Source of the DNA: Tetraselmis striata
Taxonomy: Eukaryota; Chlorophyta; Chlorodendrophyceae; Chlorodendrales; Chlorodendraceae
Length of the DNA stretch: 64,000 nt
Assembly (NCBI GenBank): GCA_006384855.1
Contig: VCJN01002690.1
Span: 1 to 64,000 of the forward strand
Direction of reading: 5' to 3'
Made by a program: the position numbers and the translations under genes. Under the pieces are notes generated by a model that had not been told where the DNA came from, made no database searches, and worked only from the letters and a program-made list of their open reading frames with translations. This document shows positions 1 through 11,908 of the stretch, in pieces; position 1 is the first letter of the stretch, and each line of letters begins with the position of its first letter.

Positions 1-596
1 TTCAAATCCATCGCGCAACTGCGCGAGTATAGCAGTGGTGTACCTGGTAGGACCGGCGGTCGGTGGAGACCGCAACCTCGAAACAAAACGACCAAGTGCC
101 AGGGTTCTAGCCTATCCACCTGCGTCGCTCTCCAACCCGCACACCCACACCTTCGGACTCGCAGACACACGCACGCGTCGCGGTGGATCGGCACAAGCAA
201 TTACACCTGAATCCGTGCACGCCGCTGGGCAGCCAAAAAGCTGCGGCCCGACGGCCTCGGCCTGCAAATTGGCTGTGCTTACCGCTCCCGAATTCCCGTT
301 GGACTGCACCAACGCATCTTTCACCACGCCCGGCTGCAGTGTCCGTATTTACCCCGAGCAGGACCCGGGGCCTGACCTGGCGGGATTCCGTGGGAACGAT
401 CTGCTAGATCGCGCTTGCATAGACGCCGCCATCTAAAACGATACTGGCCAAAGATATTGGTCTGTGTGCAGCCGAAGGCGCCGCCATCAACGGCGAGAAA
501 CAAGAGCCGTACATAAATGTTTACAGTGCATACACGCGCTGGCCAGGCCCTCAAACACCAACCAAAGTGCATGTTGGCTTGACTGGCCTGAATAAT
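1..596. other. Left-edge spacer, no gene recognised
   Basis: Short open frames here overlap on both strands and have no recognisable domain, splice pattern or repeat. I see nothing that supports a gene. Confidence 0.5.
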
Positions 597-1022
597 TATG
601 AAGTAACTTGACAGTTGAATCAGCGATGCGTCGATTTTTCAGAAAATTTTAAAGTAACGGGTTCTATATATCACTGGCCTACAGCTCCATGAATTGAATT
701 GCCAGCGCTTTAAATAAGTAGTCGCTACCAGCAGCGAGCGTTTGCATTGCCAGCGCTTTGAAGCACCAGAGTTTTTTTTTCCATTACCGGCAGCGAGTAG
801 TGAGTACCAGTACTCATAGCCTCCCAACCGTGAGATCGTAATCGGATGGCGGTGTAATTAAGGACCGTGGGCAGGTGGGCGGGTGGGTGGATTATAGTAC
901 TTAGTGGTGCATGCCAGTAGATAAGTGCTTTAGTCATTCACCTATAGGCCCGATCCGCTGCACTCTACGGGTACCCGTACGGCAAGAAATCTCAACGCCG
1001 CAAAATCGACGCTTCGCTGGAT
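597..1022 (+). repeat. Dispersed repeat with inverted ends, copy A
   Basis: The unit begins with TATGAAGTAA and has inner inverted ends: AATCAGCGATGCGTCGATTT near the left and AAAATCGACGCTTCGCTGGAT at the right. The same sequence occurs inverted at about 35175-35673, where the central part is longer. Shared internal blocks include the GTACCCGTACGG stretch and the GTGGGCGGGTGG-type stretch. No coding capacity is seen. A non-autonomous DNA transposon (MITE-like) is the best reading. The outermost ends are not symmetric and no clear target duplication was found, so the superfamily is left open. Confidence 0.6.
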
Positions 1023-2180
1023 AAACGTGAATATTCGAATGCCCTATCCCTGCCGAGGGCTACACGCACATAATACAGCCACCAATTACCATGCACTATC
1101 CAAAGTCATTTCAGTGTCAGAAGTAGCTGTTGGTATGCACTTGTAATGCACTTCAAATGATAATAACGCGCCACAATAACATGTTGTGCTCCATAGAACA
1201 CGCGGATATATATACATGCGTAGTCTGCGTTTGTCATCCTTTGTGGCGGGCCCAATCTGTCAGGCAGACACTGTTGTACTATGTGTAGGATTATTGACGA
1301 CTCTTGATGTTTGTGTACTCCCCAACAGATGACGCGAAATCAATCCGTGAAGGGCTGTCGCAAACTTGAGCGGGAGGTCACGACGCTGGACACGCTGACA
1401 CCAGAGCGCGACCCGCAGCCCAGCATGGCACCTGGGACAATCTAGATGAACTTTGGGACGAAAACCGTGCTGCCGGCAACTACAGCTGCAGCCGCGCTTT
1501 GTCCTGTGATGTGGCGTTCAATAGATGGGTCTGCTGATGCTCTGCATGCTCGCTGCATCACCCCATTTGCTCTCGCTTGCGGCTGCCGCATGCGCGTGCT
1601 GCGTCCTTAAACGCCCACGTCGGCCGACGCATGCAGTGATACTTCGATATGCGTGATGTCTGCACCACTTGGGCTTTATGCTATTAATATTCCTGATAGC
1701 CACAACACGTAGCACATTCTTATTCTGGCGTGCAAAGCACGTCCGCCGGCAGTTTGATTACGTATTGTCATGTACATCTAGCTGTGCTATTTTGGCTGTT
1801 TGGATTTGCTTCACAACAGTAGACTACTGGCAGGCCCTCAGGTGGCAGCAGTCACGTGCGCCAGCTCGCTTCTGTGCCACGGGCGAGGCAGCCCATGGCT
1901 GCGGATGTGGAAGCTGCTGCAGCGAAACAAATGAACAAGGTAGAGCGGTGGAAGACGCAGAACATTCAGATCTGCAACATGCAGCCCGACGCTTTTGTTC
2001 GATCAAGAAGAAGGGGCGGGCTTTTGCCGCCACGAGAAGTGTGGAACAAAACTTAGCCCCAGGTTCGGGTTGTATGAGTGTTGGATTTACTTCTATCTGC
2101 CGCATGGTTCTCTTGCACACGAGAATGAAAAACAAAACACGCAAGGGATTGGCAACTAAGGGCGAGATAGGCATGCACAC
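1023..2180. other. Spacer, nothing recognised
   Basis: Open frames up to about 270 residues cross this stretch on both strands. They run into the TA-rich simple repeat downstream and show no domain. I find no supported gene. Confidence 0.45.
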
Positions 2181-2325
2181 ACATACAGTAATAGATGTGT
2201 ATATAATCAATACATGTGTGTATATATATACATACACACGCATATACATATATAGATATATCTCTGTATATATATATATATATCTGTATATCTCTGTATA
2301 TATATATGTATGTATGTATAAACCT
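2181..2325. repeat. TA/CA-rich microsatellite
   Basis: Imperfect (TA)n, TATATC and TACATA runs. They give spurious Tyr/Ile-rich open frames on both strands. Confidence 0.85.
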
Positions 2326-2609
2326 AGAAAAACCGCGCGGCACGGCAAGCCAGCCGCCTCCACCGTGCTCCACTACACACCAAAAGGACCTGCAGTGATC
2401 GCTGCCAGTGCCCCCCAACTCCCCCCCCCACCCCCTCTTCCCATCACCACCGCCATCTTGCGGCTGTAGCTGTGGTTGCAGCTAGGCGGACCCGGGAGGC
2501 ACACCCGCTGCGTGGGGCTGTGGCTGCTGTGGCTGCGGGTGGGCTTTTTGTGCTGGGGGGAGGGGAGAGAGCAGGGGCGGTGGGTGAAGGAGGGGGGGGG
2601 GGGGGGGGG

Positions 2610-2765
2610 GGGGCTGCCCATGGCAGCGCCTGGGGCTTCAGCTCGGCTGGGCGGGCGGAGGAGGAGTGGGTGCAGTTCTGTGTGGTGGCTGCACGTACGT
2701 AATAACAAGGTGCTCTTCAAACTATATTTGCTTTTGTAGGTCTCAAGGTGTGCTGAGCCTCGACA
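2610..2765 (+). repeat. Left arm of a diverged inverted repeat
   Basis: This stretch, starting after a poly-G run, matches the reverse complement of 3781-3945. Shared blocks include GCGCCTGGGGCTTCAGCTCG, the GGCGGAGGAG stretch, CGTACGTA and the TAGGTCT block. The arms are recognisably the same sequence with scattered differences and a few gaps. They may be two copies of one dispersed repeat or the ends of one element about 1.3 kb long. No protein is recognisable. Confidence 0.55.
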
Positions 2766-3780
2766 AAGTCATTGACAGAGAAAAACAAGATAGAGAAAAA
2801 AGGACGGGAGGCACGGGTGGGCCAAAGTGGCGTTTCATTAGGTACAAGTTTGAGGGGCAGCGGCTTGCGCCTCACCCCAACAATAGGCATCTAATCATTA
2901 CTTCATGTACGTATTTGGTTTTTTCATGTATTTATTTGGTTCGGAAGACCGTTGCATGTACTGCTAGGTGCCGCCACTTGCACCAATTACAATCGCAAAG
3001 TAAATATTGTCGGCACATACTGGTATGGCGTGCACATTGTATACCAGTAGGAGTGCTGCGACCAAACCAATAATACGTTGGCACCTGGATACCATGTCCT
3101 GTGATTTTCATTCGTGTAGCAGCCCGTAGAGCTCATTGGATTGGCACAGGGAAAGTAGCAGAGGTTTATGCGCACAAATGGCCTCCGTTTTGATTATATG
3201 GCGCGGACGAAATCGAATTGATTGTTCGGGTAGTCTTGTGAAACATGCTGGTGGTGGTATAAATTATGGGATGACACATAAAACACGGAGGCGTGCTATT
3301 TCACCAACAGCAACACAAATGCAACGCCCTCCATGCAAGCATGGCTACTCGCTGCGGCACTATAGCACATCCCCAACCAGTGGCTTGCGGTCTGCCCCCT
3401 TTAGCTTGCGCCGTGTGGTTCAGACTGCGAGCTTGCGGTAAAGTATGCGAGGCGCATATTCAGCGATACTACAGAACAGGGCGTTTGACTTTATGCTCCG
3501 CTCTCCATGCGTAGTGGGTAGCAACGATGACTATGTGGTTATCCAGTAGAGCTACACAAGTACAGTGAGCGCAGAGTATGAGAAGCTCGTGTCTCAGGAA
3601 TCGCCGCAATACATACATATCATGGCCATGAGCCGCTAAATACAAAGCATACATCGGCAAGTAATGGCGTCTTTGAAGCGGCAGATTGCTCACCAGCGCC
3701 CCCGCCCCAAAAGCTCGGGAGCAGTCACGGAGCGCGTGCCATTCCGGGCCCAACTGCAGCCGCAGCCCTATCTGATTTCA

Positions 3781-3945
3781 TCGAAGCTTGGCATAACTCC
3801 AGACCTACCAAAAAGAATGTAATTTGAAGGGTACCTTTCTGATACGTACGTATAGCCACCACAGCCCCGCCCGCAGCTGCACCCACTCCTCCGCCCGCCC
3901 AGCCGAGCTGAAGCCCCAGGCGCAGCCAGGGGCCGCGCCCCCCCC
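3781..3945 (-). repeat. Right arm of a diverged inverted repeat
   Basis: Reverse-complement partner of 2610-2765. In this orientation it ends in a poly-C run, the mirror of the poly-G run at the other arm. The 1 kb between the arms (2766-3780) shows no recognised gene. Confidence 0.55.
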
Positions 3946-4053
3946 CCCTGTTGTTTGATATCAGGCGTTTGACCGGCTGTTTGGAGCCTTGACGCCTGCA
4001 CACTCTCAGCAGTATCTGTAGACGGGGGAGCGATCGTACGGCTACGAGTACGA

Positions 4054-6161
4054 GGACGCGAGTACATCTCCGGCAGCAGACGTACATCGCGGAGCGGCTG
4101 TACATCTTCGAGTACGAGGACGCCCGTGCGAGCACAATCAAGATCTGCTGAGTATCAATGGTGGGCGCCATGCGGTACTAGAAATATACTGCAGGATATC
4201 GGCCGATGCAGCAGCGGATACTGTATTGTACGGACAAAGATAATGCCAATACTCAGGCTCGCACATATGCGTTAAGTACTGGAGAATACAGTCAGCGCGC
4301 GATGGCGCAAGGTGGCGGATGCGCTAATGGCTGGCGAGCGCACCATGGCTTGCGCGAGTATAAAGGCAGGGCGCGAACCGTTGTAACAGACAGTCGTTCT
4401 TTTCCCTCACGCCCATATTTCAATAGGTTAGTTGGGCCCTCGCTTCCCTTCATCTCCCAAGCCAAGGAGCGGCCTCTGCCAACCACATGAGCATCACAAC
4501 CGGGTTCTTCCGCCGCCCCTTTATGCTGATTCTTGGGAGGGGACCTGCGCTGCTGGGCTGGGGACTCGAACGACTCGTTTTCGCTCGTTGAGAGCCGAGC
4601 GTGGCCGCGAGAAGCGGTGCACTGACGGTGGCAGTCAGTGGGCGCCCTGGGACGGTGCGTGGGGCTCGTTTGCCTGTGCGACGCGAGGTCGCTGCTCGTC
4701 ACTGGCCTCCCTAGGCAGAGGGCGTCCTGTAGGGGCGTAGGGGCTGTTTGCCTGTGCAGCTCGACGCTGCTGTCGACCTCTTTCGTTTCGGCTGTGTCTG
4801 TCGACGCATGGGGCCGCGTTCCGACGGCCCTTTCAGTCTCTCGACGACTCGGGCCGGCTTTGAGTCGTGTCGACTCGTGTGCGCTTGTCGCTCGCCCAGT
4901 TAGAGTGTGTCGAACTGCCTCGCCGGCCACAGGGGGGGCAGACGGCCTCGTCGAGCGCTCTGTCGTGGTCTTGTGCCAGTGGTATCGACCCTCGTCACGA
5001 GGCAGGCAGGTTGCCGAGTTAGCAGCAGTCTGCGACCGGAGAACGACGTAGTTTCCGCCGTGTTATAGGCGAATCTACGAGAATCAAAAATTAGCCGGAT
5101 TTCCCGGTGGCTTTCCGATTTATCGTAGCCGGTAATTTGATTTCCGCGAGGCCGCGGTTGTTTGTTGATTAATCGCGGCCGGTAATTAAAAGTTTGTGCG
5201 GCTCCGGTTGTTTTATCTGCTCAATTTCGAAATTTTGACCGAGTTTCTCCCTGTTGACCATCTCTTGTGGGAGAAAGTTGCCACTGCGGCAAGCAGTGGT
5301 GGGGGCATTTGGCCTTGTGAGGACCAGACCGCTGACTTGGCCTCTGTCCCGCTCTGCAGTTGATTTCCATCACTGTGATCATCATGCCGGAAGGAGTGTC
5401 CGCCCGCGCGCCGCGCATTCCGTTGCCGCCCGTCTTCTCTGGTCAGACCAAGGGGTGGCGCCGCTGGAGGCACCAGATGGAGGCCTATTGCAACGCCACT
5501 GGCATGAAGCATGCCATGATGATGAGTGAGCATGCCTCATCTGATCAGCATTTCAAGCTGTATGCAACCCTGACTGCGCTGCTCCCCGAGGAGCTCCTGG
5601 ATGTCATCCGTCGGCACCTGAATGACAATGCTACCTCTGGAGGCCAAGCCTGGGCAGCTCTGCGCACCCGCTTTGAGGGAGGCCATCTCGGCAGGATCTC
5701 CGACATGTATGCGGTGCTCCAATCCGGTCAACAGCGCACCGAGACTGCGGAGGCATACTACCATCGCCTGGACAACGCCTTCTTGGACGCGAGTACATCT
5801 CCGGCAGCAGACGTACATCGAGGAGCGGCTGTACATCTTCGAGTACGAGGACGCCCGTGCGAGCACAATCAAGATTCATGTACTGCTGCGTATCAATGGT
5901 GGGCGCCATGCAGTACTAGAAATATACTGCAGGATATCGGCCGATGCAGCAGCGGATACTGTATTGTACGGACAAAGATAATGCCAATACTCAGGCTCGC
6001 ACATAAGCGTTAAGTACTGGAGAATACAGTCAGCGCGCGATGGCGCAAGGTGGCGGATGCGCTAATGGCTGGCGCGCGCACCATGGCTTGCGCGAGTATA
6101 AAGGCAGGGCGCGAACCGTTGTAACAGACAGTCGTTCTTTTCCCTCACGCCCATATTTCAA
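4054..6161 (+). mobile_element. Ty1/copia-type LTR element, fossil, gag only
   Basis: Two closely similar direct repeats of about 370 bp (4054-4423 and 5785-6161) flank an internal region. Each repeat carries a TATAAAGG box (4359 and 6097) followed by the same promoter-like leader, as expected of LTR material. A TGGTATC stretch at about 4979 resembles a copia primer-binding site. The internal region from 5384 to about 5785 encodes a copia-type gag (UBN2-like) segment with the typical W..W...M start and a region rich in LP.E.L. No pol region is present, so the element is broken. It looks like a fairly recent non-autonomous derivative, because its repeats differ at few positions. Exact LTR ends were not settled. 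Confidence 0.65.
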
Positions 6162-7163
6162 AACCCCCCCCCCCCACACACACACACACCCTGCTCCCTC
6201 CCCTCCCCCCTCGCCCGCACATTTTAGCTGAAGCTACAACCCCCCCCCCCTCCTCCCCCTCCCCCCCGAGCCTATCTACCCTAGCCAAAGCCCCACGCAG
6301 CTGCTCTGCCTCCCCCACCCCCCCCCCTTGGGCAGTCGCAGCCACAAGCCGGTCAATGGGGACAAACGCAGCGACAGCAGGATGATTGCGGGGGTTGCAG
6401 TGGGGCACGGTGGATGCTGCTTGCTTGCGGAGTTTTGGTGCCGCGCGGTGTGTGTGTGGGGGAAGGGGGGGGGGGGGGGGGGTCACGGCATTTGCATTCC
6501 TGTGCGCCGGACCGGTGCATTCCTGTCCCCCTCGCCGGGAATGTGCATGGCAGGGCGCGGCGCGGTGCGACTGTGAACACAGTCGGGTGTTGTTGCCCTT
6601 CTGAATACGGCACGTGCCTGTGCAACGGCAGACGGAGGCGTATGCCGCCGCCACTGGCCGCCGACATCAGCGGCGGCTGGTGCACACCCGCCCCGCTAAA
6701 ATAGTCTGGCATTACGCAGGACAGCTACCAACGCGTCGACCGATCTACCTGGGAGGTCACTGGCCTGCGACCGGTTTCGGGGTCGCCGACCTGATTACGA
6801 TGCACTGGGGCGCCGCACGTCATCGCCACTTTACGGTGCAGCCCCGCCACGGCGCCACGGGCAGGTCGAGCAGGTCGGCGGCCGGGTATGGTTGTATGGC
6901 TACAGCCGGAAGGGCGGCAGACTGCAGTAAAGCGCGGCGGTCACCAGGGCCACACCTGCCGCTGCTACGATGTCATGTGCGTTCACCTTGTCCTGCGGTA
7001 CAGGTAGCAGGGGCGGTCGGAGACATAGCCAGCACCCGCTGCTTTCTCGACCAGAGGGCGCACGCGACAAGGAGTGAGCGCACATCAAGCGCTACTGCTG
7101 ATGATCCTGCTTCGCTCTGCGTGCCGACAGCAGCTCCGCAGCGCTTTTACCTTCATAATCTGT
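6162..7163. other. Spacer with C/G runs and CA repeat
   Basis: Poly-C, (CA)n and poly-G tracts at about 6165-6190, 6240-6270, 6318-6330 and 6466-6482 dominate the left part. The right part has a GC-rich open frame of about 230 residues with no recognisable domain; it runs through the LINE tail at 7164 and is probably not a gene. Confidence 0.4.
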
Positions 7164-7229
7164 TGGCCGTCGTAGAGACGCTGCAAGGGTTTCACTGGTG
7201 CCAGTCCTGTCCCGGGGGCGAAAAAAAAA
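7164..7229 (+). repeat. LINE 3'-tail copy, 5'-truncated
   Basis: GGCCGTCGTAGAGACGCTG and about 45 following bases match 56872-56930, the 3' end of the LINE fragment at 56.2-56.9 kb, and both copies end in an A-run (nine A here). Sequence upstream of the match is unrelated. That pattern is the signature of a very short 5'-truncated LINE insertion or of a SINE sharing the LINE tail. Confidence 0.65.
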
Positions 7230-7866
7230 CAATGTGTTGGTTACAGGGAGAGCGTGAAGACAATGCACGGAAAGTACTGGGGAAGAGGAAAGCCTATGTC
7301 GGAGGGAGATTGTCGAAGTGATGGCTGAGTGGCACTGTCACTGATGGAAAGAGAGTCGGCGAGAGTCGGCATGTATGCGTCGAATCACGTCGAGTGCCAG
7401 CAAGCGAGATGCAAACTGGGAAGGCAAAGGGCTGCTATGAGCCGTGGGCGATGGACGAAAGGTAGTCGCTGTCGCCGTGGTGATGGCTGAGTGGCACTGT
7501 CACGAGAGAGAAAGGGTGAGTCGGAATATTTCTGGAAAAGCAGTTGACTGAATTACAAGGAGCCGAGGCTGGCAATTTATACCAGCCGGCTAGGTGTCAA
7601 TCAGGAAGGACACCTCTCCGTCTAAGAAGACTAAGTCGCAAAGATGCCTAGGTGCCATGCTTTGGTAACAACTGGGTATTGTATTGTACTTCTGCCACAC
7701 GGTCCAAATTAGGCACATGTACGGCAGCCAGCTGTTCACTGGAAAAATGCGGATTTCTCAGAGAGAAAAAGCGGATTCAGGGTACCGGGGTACCCTGGGT
7801 CCAACAGCCTACATTTAAGCAGAACCCACTGTAGTAAAACCCGTTTTTACTTTCGGTATTAATCCT
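7230..7866. other. Spacer with a short direct repeat
   Basis: The block GTGATGGCTGAGTGGCACTG occurs at about 7319 and again at about 7481. GGTACCGGGGTACC near 7780 is a small palindrome. No gene is recognised. Confidence 0.5.
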
Positions 7867-7869
7867 TTA

Positions 7870-8826
7870 GGCTGAATTTCATTTTCGGCCGTAACCGTAT
7901 GTAGTCGCAAATGTTCGTACGGGTAGTAAAATTTCGTAGCACCGCTTAGGAACCGCTAATTCGGCATGTTTACGGTTGCGGCCGGCACCATGAAATGTGA
8001 CATCCCAGTATCCGCGCCGCCGTTTTCCTCGTCGCCCTCGCCCTCGCCCTCGCCCTCATCCCTTTCGTCCTCGTTGCCGCCGTCCTCGTCCCTCATCCTC
8101 ATCGATCCTCCTCATCGCTGTCCTCGTTGCTCTCGTTGTTACCCCGCACGGCGCGGTCAGCTAACCCACCTCCAGGCCCAACTTGCTCTTTATTCTCCTC
8201 GTCCGCCCAGTCGTCGTCATCCATTCCCGTAGCCCCTGGATGCGGGGCTTGCGGCCGCGGCGGCGCGAGCGGGGGGTGGAGGGGGGAGGGGGGGGGGGGG
8301 GGAGGGTTGGGGTGGTGGCCATCGCGAACAGTCGCTTGGGAGTGTTGTAGCCTGATGAGCACCCAACACGGCACGATGTGGGCGGGCGACTGGCAAATGA
8401 GCCAGGTCAGTGACGTTTGATCGCACCCCCTCAGTCCGGTGAGTTCAAACGTTCAAACGGGCCCAGCATCAGCATGCCATGGCGCCCGGGCTGGTGCCGG
8501 GCCGAGCAGCAAGCAGGGCGCCGCCTGGCCCCTGCGACCCTTTGCCGCCGGCCAGTACATTGCGCTGAACATGTATATTCTGCGTAAAGTATTACTTCGA
8601 TTTACGGCTCAGTGAGCCATATTTAGGGCGGTCGTAAATATTGCGATATTTGCGAGCAGCGAGGCCAGCCGCACATCCTCGAGCCGCAAATCCGCCAGTT
8701 TACGGTTACGGTTCAATATTACAACTCCGTGTTAAGCGATTGCAACTCCTCGCGAGCCGCAACCGTAATTTCCCACCGGATACCCGTACGATTATTTGCG
8801 GTTACGGCCGAAAATGAAATGCAGCC
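7870..8826. mobile_element. TTA-flanked MITE, probably PIF/Harbinger-derived
   Basis: The left end GGCTGAATTTCATTTTCGGC matches the reverse complement of the right end over 28 bp with one mismatch, and similarity continues with gaps to a CGTACGGG block. TTA lies directly outside both ends (7867-7869 and 8827-8829), the three-base target duplication typical of PIF/Harbinger (Tourist-like) elements. The 957-bp interior has a CCCTCG-type simple repeat near 8030-8100, a poly-G run near 8288, and no transposase. A short acidic open frame on the minus strand near 8100-8230 exists but is not convincing. Confidence 0.75.
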
Positions 8827-8829
8827 TTA

Positions 8830-9900
8830 TCCGTTTACTGCACTCACCGGCACCGGCACCGGCACCCCAGCCGGGCTGTCCTCCATAATAATTAGGGCCC
8901 GCACAGCCCTTGTAAAACGAAATATAAATCCGTCACATCCGATGGGTTTTATTTTTTTCGTCCCAGGGGCCAAAAAACCCCATCACATGCTGCCGCGCCT
9001 GCGGCGGGATCCTGCTGGCGATCACCGCGCAGCAGCATCGCGCCCCTCTTCTCTGGGCGCAAGTGAGACTCTCTCGCCTGTCCCCTGTTCACTGGTGCCC
9101 CGGCGCGCGCTCTCTCAGCAAGCAGCGGACCTCTGGCTCTACGCTACCCTCCAGCGGCGGCCCACCAGAAAAGGCGGAGCCGTCGGTGACCAGCCACGAT
9201 GGCGTTCGCAGCGCCCGGCGCCTTTGCGCACAGTGCCGCAGCGGCCGCGAGGCCCTGTCTCGCCACAGCACGCCACCACCCCCGCCGACCAGCCGGGGCG
9301 CGGCTGCTGTCAGCCAGGCGCGTTTCTGCCGGCCTTCTCCCTTGGGAGCACATGCGCGCCTCCTGTCCGGAACCGCGCGAGTCGTTTGCCCACGCTTTGT
9401 TCCCGCCACCGCTTTCCCTCGCAGCCCGCCAGCCACGGGACGCGAACGAACGAGGGCCTCCCGTTACTGCCGAAACCTGAAAGCCCTGACGCACTGTACA
9501 CTGCCAACCTGCTACGCTGCCTAGCGTCCAGAGCACACTTCCCTAGCCTACCATGTACCGGTTTCTTGCCCCCCAGAAGATGGAAGGGGGGGGTATTGAA
9601 GCTGGGGGCAGCAGAAGTGTTGATGGTCGACTGGAAACGCAGCTGTAGTATTACTGGCTAGATCACTTAGATGTTCCAGATATGCGCTCTTTGTGAAGGC
9701 TGTGCCATCACCGCAACTGAGTGTGCCCTTCCTGACGCTCAACACTGTGTGTATGCATAGATATACCAGGGTGTGCATACATCAAGTGGAACGGATCGCG
9801 GGTGTGGAGGTGGTGTCTGACTGGGCACGCACGCATTGCAGGGTAACGAGACCGCACGGGAGGCTGCTCTGCAGGGACAGGCGGGGTAGTGGCGAAGGGG
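8830..9900. other. GC-rich spacer, open frames without domains
   Basis: A 310-residue open frame on the plus strand (8729-9661) begins inside the MITE, and overlapping frames of similar length occur in other phases. Composition is Pro/Arg/Ser-rich and no domain or splice logic is visible. I treat it as non-coding, with the reservation that upstream exons of the membrane protein at 9.9 kb could lie here. Confidence 0.4.
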
Positions 9901-9901
9901 A

Positions 9902-10570
9902 GGGGGGGGGGAGGAGGAGCAGGAGGAGGAGGAGGATGGGGGCGCGGGCGTGGGAGGGGGGGTGCTGCAGCCGTTTCTGGAGCCCCGCATCGATGACGCT
10001 GGGCTGCCCCTCGCGGACTCTCTCATCTGCGGCGCCATTGCGCCCATGAGCATGGCCTACTTCACGCTCGCGCTGCGCCTGCCGCGGCCCTTCTGGCTAG
10101 TGGTGCCGGCTGGCACCCCCGCCGCCCTCCGCGGCGTCCCCTACCTCGGCCCCACCTTTCGTCACGGCGCGGTGCTGGCCACCTGTTGGCTTGTCGGCGC
10201 GCTCGCGGCGCGCGCCTTCGAGGAGCCCAGGTGCTTGGCTCCGCCCGCTGGCTTGCAACCCCGGGGAGGGAACATGCATTGACTTGGGCGCGCGCCCAGC
10301 ATGCTGACTGAAGCCCCCCCTTGCCCCAGGTACAAAGGCGAGGGCGTGCTGCGCGCCACGCTGCAGGCAGGCGCGTTTGCAACGGGGCTGCTGATCCTCG
10401 TCAACCAGGCCACGCTGACCGCCAAGCTGGGAATGGTCCCCTCGCTTGCGGACATGACGCCCGACACGGAGCTGCTGATCGCGCAGACGAACGCAGCGCT
10501 CATGCTGGACGTCCTGGTGGAGGCGCTCTTCATGCTAGCCTGGCGCTTGTACCGGGGAGCGCTTCCTTGA
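9902..10570 (+). CDS. Small multi-span membrane protein, two exons seen
   Basis: Two exons in one frame, about 9902-10230 and 10330-10570, are joined by a 99-bp GT-AG intron whose splice restores an Arg codon (phase 2). The visible protein starts with an acidic patch (EEEQEEEED) and then shows four to five hydrophobic segments around LICGAIAPMSMAYF, GAVLATCWLVGALAA, TLQAGAFATGLLILV and MLDVLVEALFMLAW. It ends at a TGA just after 10567. The 5' end is unsure: the frame is open only from 9890, a GTG lies at 9950, the first ATG is at 10046, and an upstream exon is likely. I do not recognise the family. The consistent splice and hydrophobic pattern make it a likely real gene; its job is unknown. 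Confidence 0.6.
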
Positions 10571-11908
10571 GCTCAGCGTGTCTGTGCAGGGAACATACGG
10601 CGCGGGAGGGGCTGGAACACTTCCGAGGATCCGTAATTTATGCACCGTCACCGGGATCCGCAACGCACCTGCCACTGGCAAGGCGCCTCCCACGCCCTGG
10701 CACGGTGGCATGTGTTGCGCCGGACGTCAGTTACCACGACTCCATGAGGCCGGGCACGTATCGCACACGAGGCTTTTCAAAGTGATGATGGCATGTGGCG
10801 GAAGCGACACTTAACAATCTCCTAGATACGGGTGCCGACACACTTTAAAGAACCCATTTATTTACAACATGCCCTGCCCTGGCACCCGCTAACAAGAACA
10901 GTATTACGGACATGCCCTGCCCTCTAGGGCTCCCAGCCCCTGACCGCCCGCCGGAGTACGGTCGACGGTGCACCGATAATGTAGTCGCTACGGAGCTCGC
11001 CCTGCGTTGGGTTCGCGCTAGTCGTCCAGACGTACGACGCATCAAACACCGACGCAGCAGCGCGGCAATCAGAGCCCACTAGCGACGAAGCGCTCAGCAG
11101 CAACCCTCATCAGGCGCACTACACCAGCAGGTGCATCAGCTGCCGTATTTCAAATTTCAATTTAATTTCAATTTCAGCTGAACACTTATTAGCTTGAGAT
11201 GGCAGGCGAGGCACTGGCAATGTAACACCCTGAGTGCGAGTGAGCGACCAGGTGGCCTTTCTGTGACTCGCCGATCGTGCAATCTGGCACTTCACCCGTC
11301 TGCCCGCCGCTGTTGCACTCGTCAGCACGCGCAGGCACCCCACCGTGGCTTTCCCGCACCGTAGCTTGTTTGAATTTGCAAGCACTTAACGCCAGTTTAC
11401 CGCATTGTGATTTATTACAAGATATTAGCAATAGCGGACCCCCGCGAATGACATACTTTCCTAATCCGAATAGAATCCTATGCCGGCACCCCTCCCTCAG
11501 GGCAAGTATGCTCGTCCTGTAAAGTGCGTCTTTACCCGTATTCAGTGCTGCGCAACCTGCCCCACGGCGCCCTTACGTTACATAAACATGCAAGGCACTG
11601 CCACAGTCATTGGTTGGCGCATATGTGTGAGCGAGATTGCACTCACAACAATGTATACGGAGACTGCGAGCGTGAGAGCGAAGGGATAGATGAGAAGCGC
11701 CATGGCACCCCAATTGCAAAATTCAAATGGACATACTTACATCGTGGAACCAACAGCCGCACCATGGGAGATACCTACTGATGGCAATAACTCGACAGGG
11801 CGTGTACGTGTGGCGACAATATCCACTATGCTAATTTATAATTAAAATAGAAACAGCAATGAATTGTGCCAGCTTGCGCCGCGACCCTGTGAAGGCCAGG
11901 CAACATGC
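10571..11908. other. Spacer, nothing recognised
   Basis: Just 3' of the membrane-protein gene, ACATGCCCTGCCCT occurs twice (about 10868 and 10911). The rest has short overlapping open frames with no domain. Confidence 0.5.

Noticed and set aside
4292-4930. 212-residue minus-strand frame
   Set aside because: It lies antisense to the LTR and leader region of the copia-type fossil and has low-complexity composition.
6614-7321. 235-residue plus-strand frame
   Set aside because: It runs through the LINE tail and A-run, has no domain and no splice partners.
8729-9661. 310-residue plus-strand frame
   Set aside because: It starts inside the MITE, has competing long frames in other phases, low-complexity composition and no domain.
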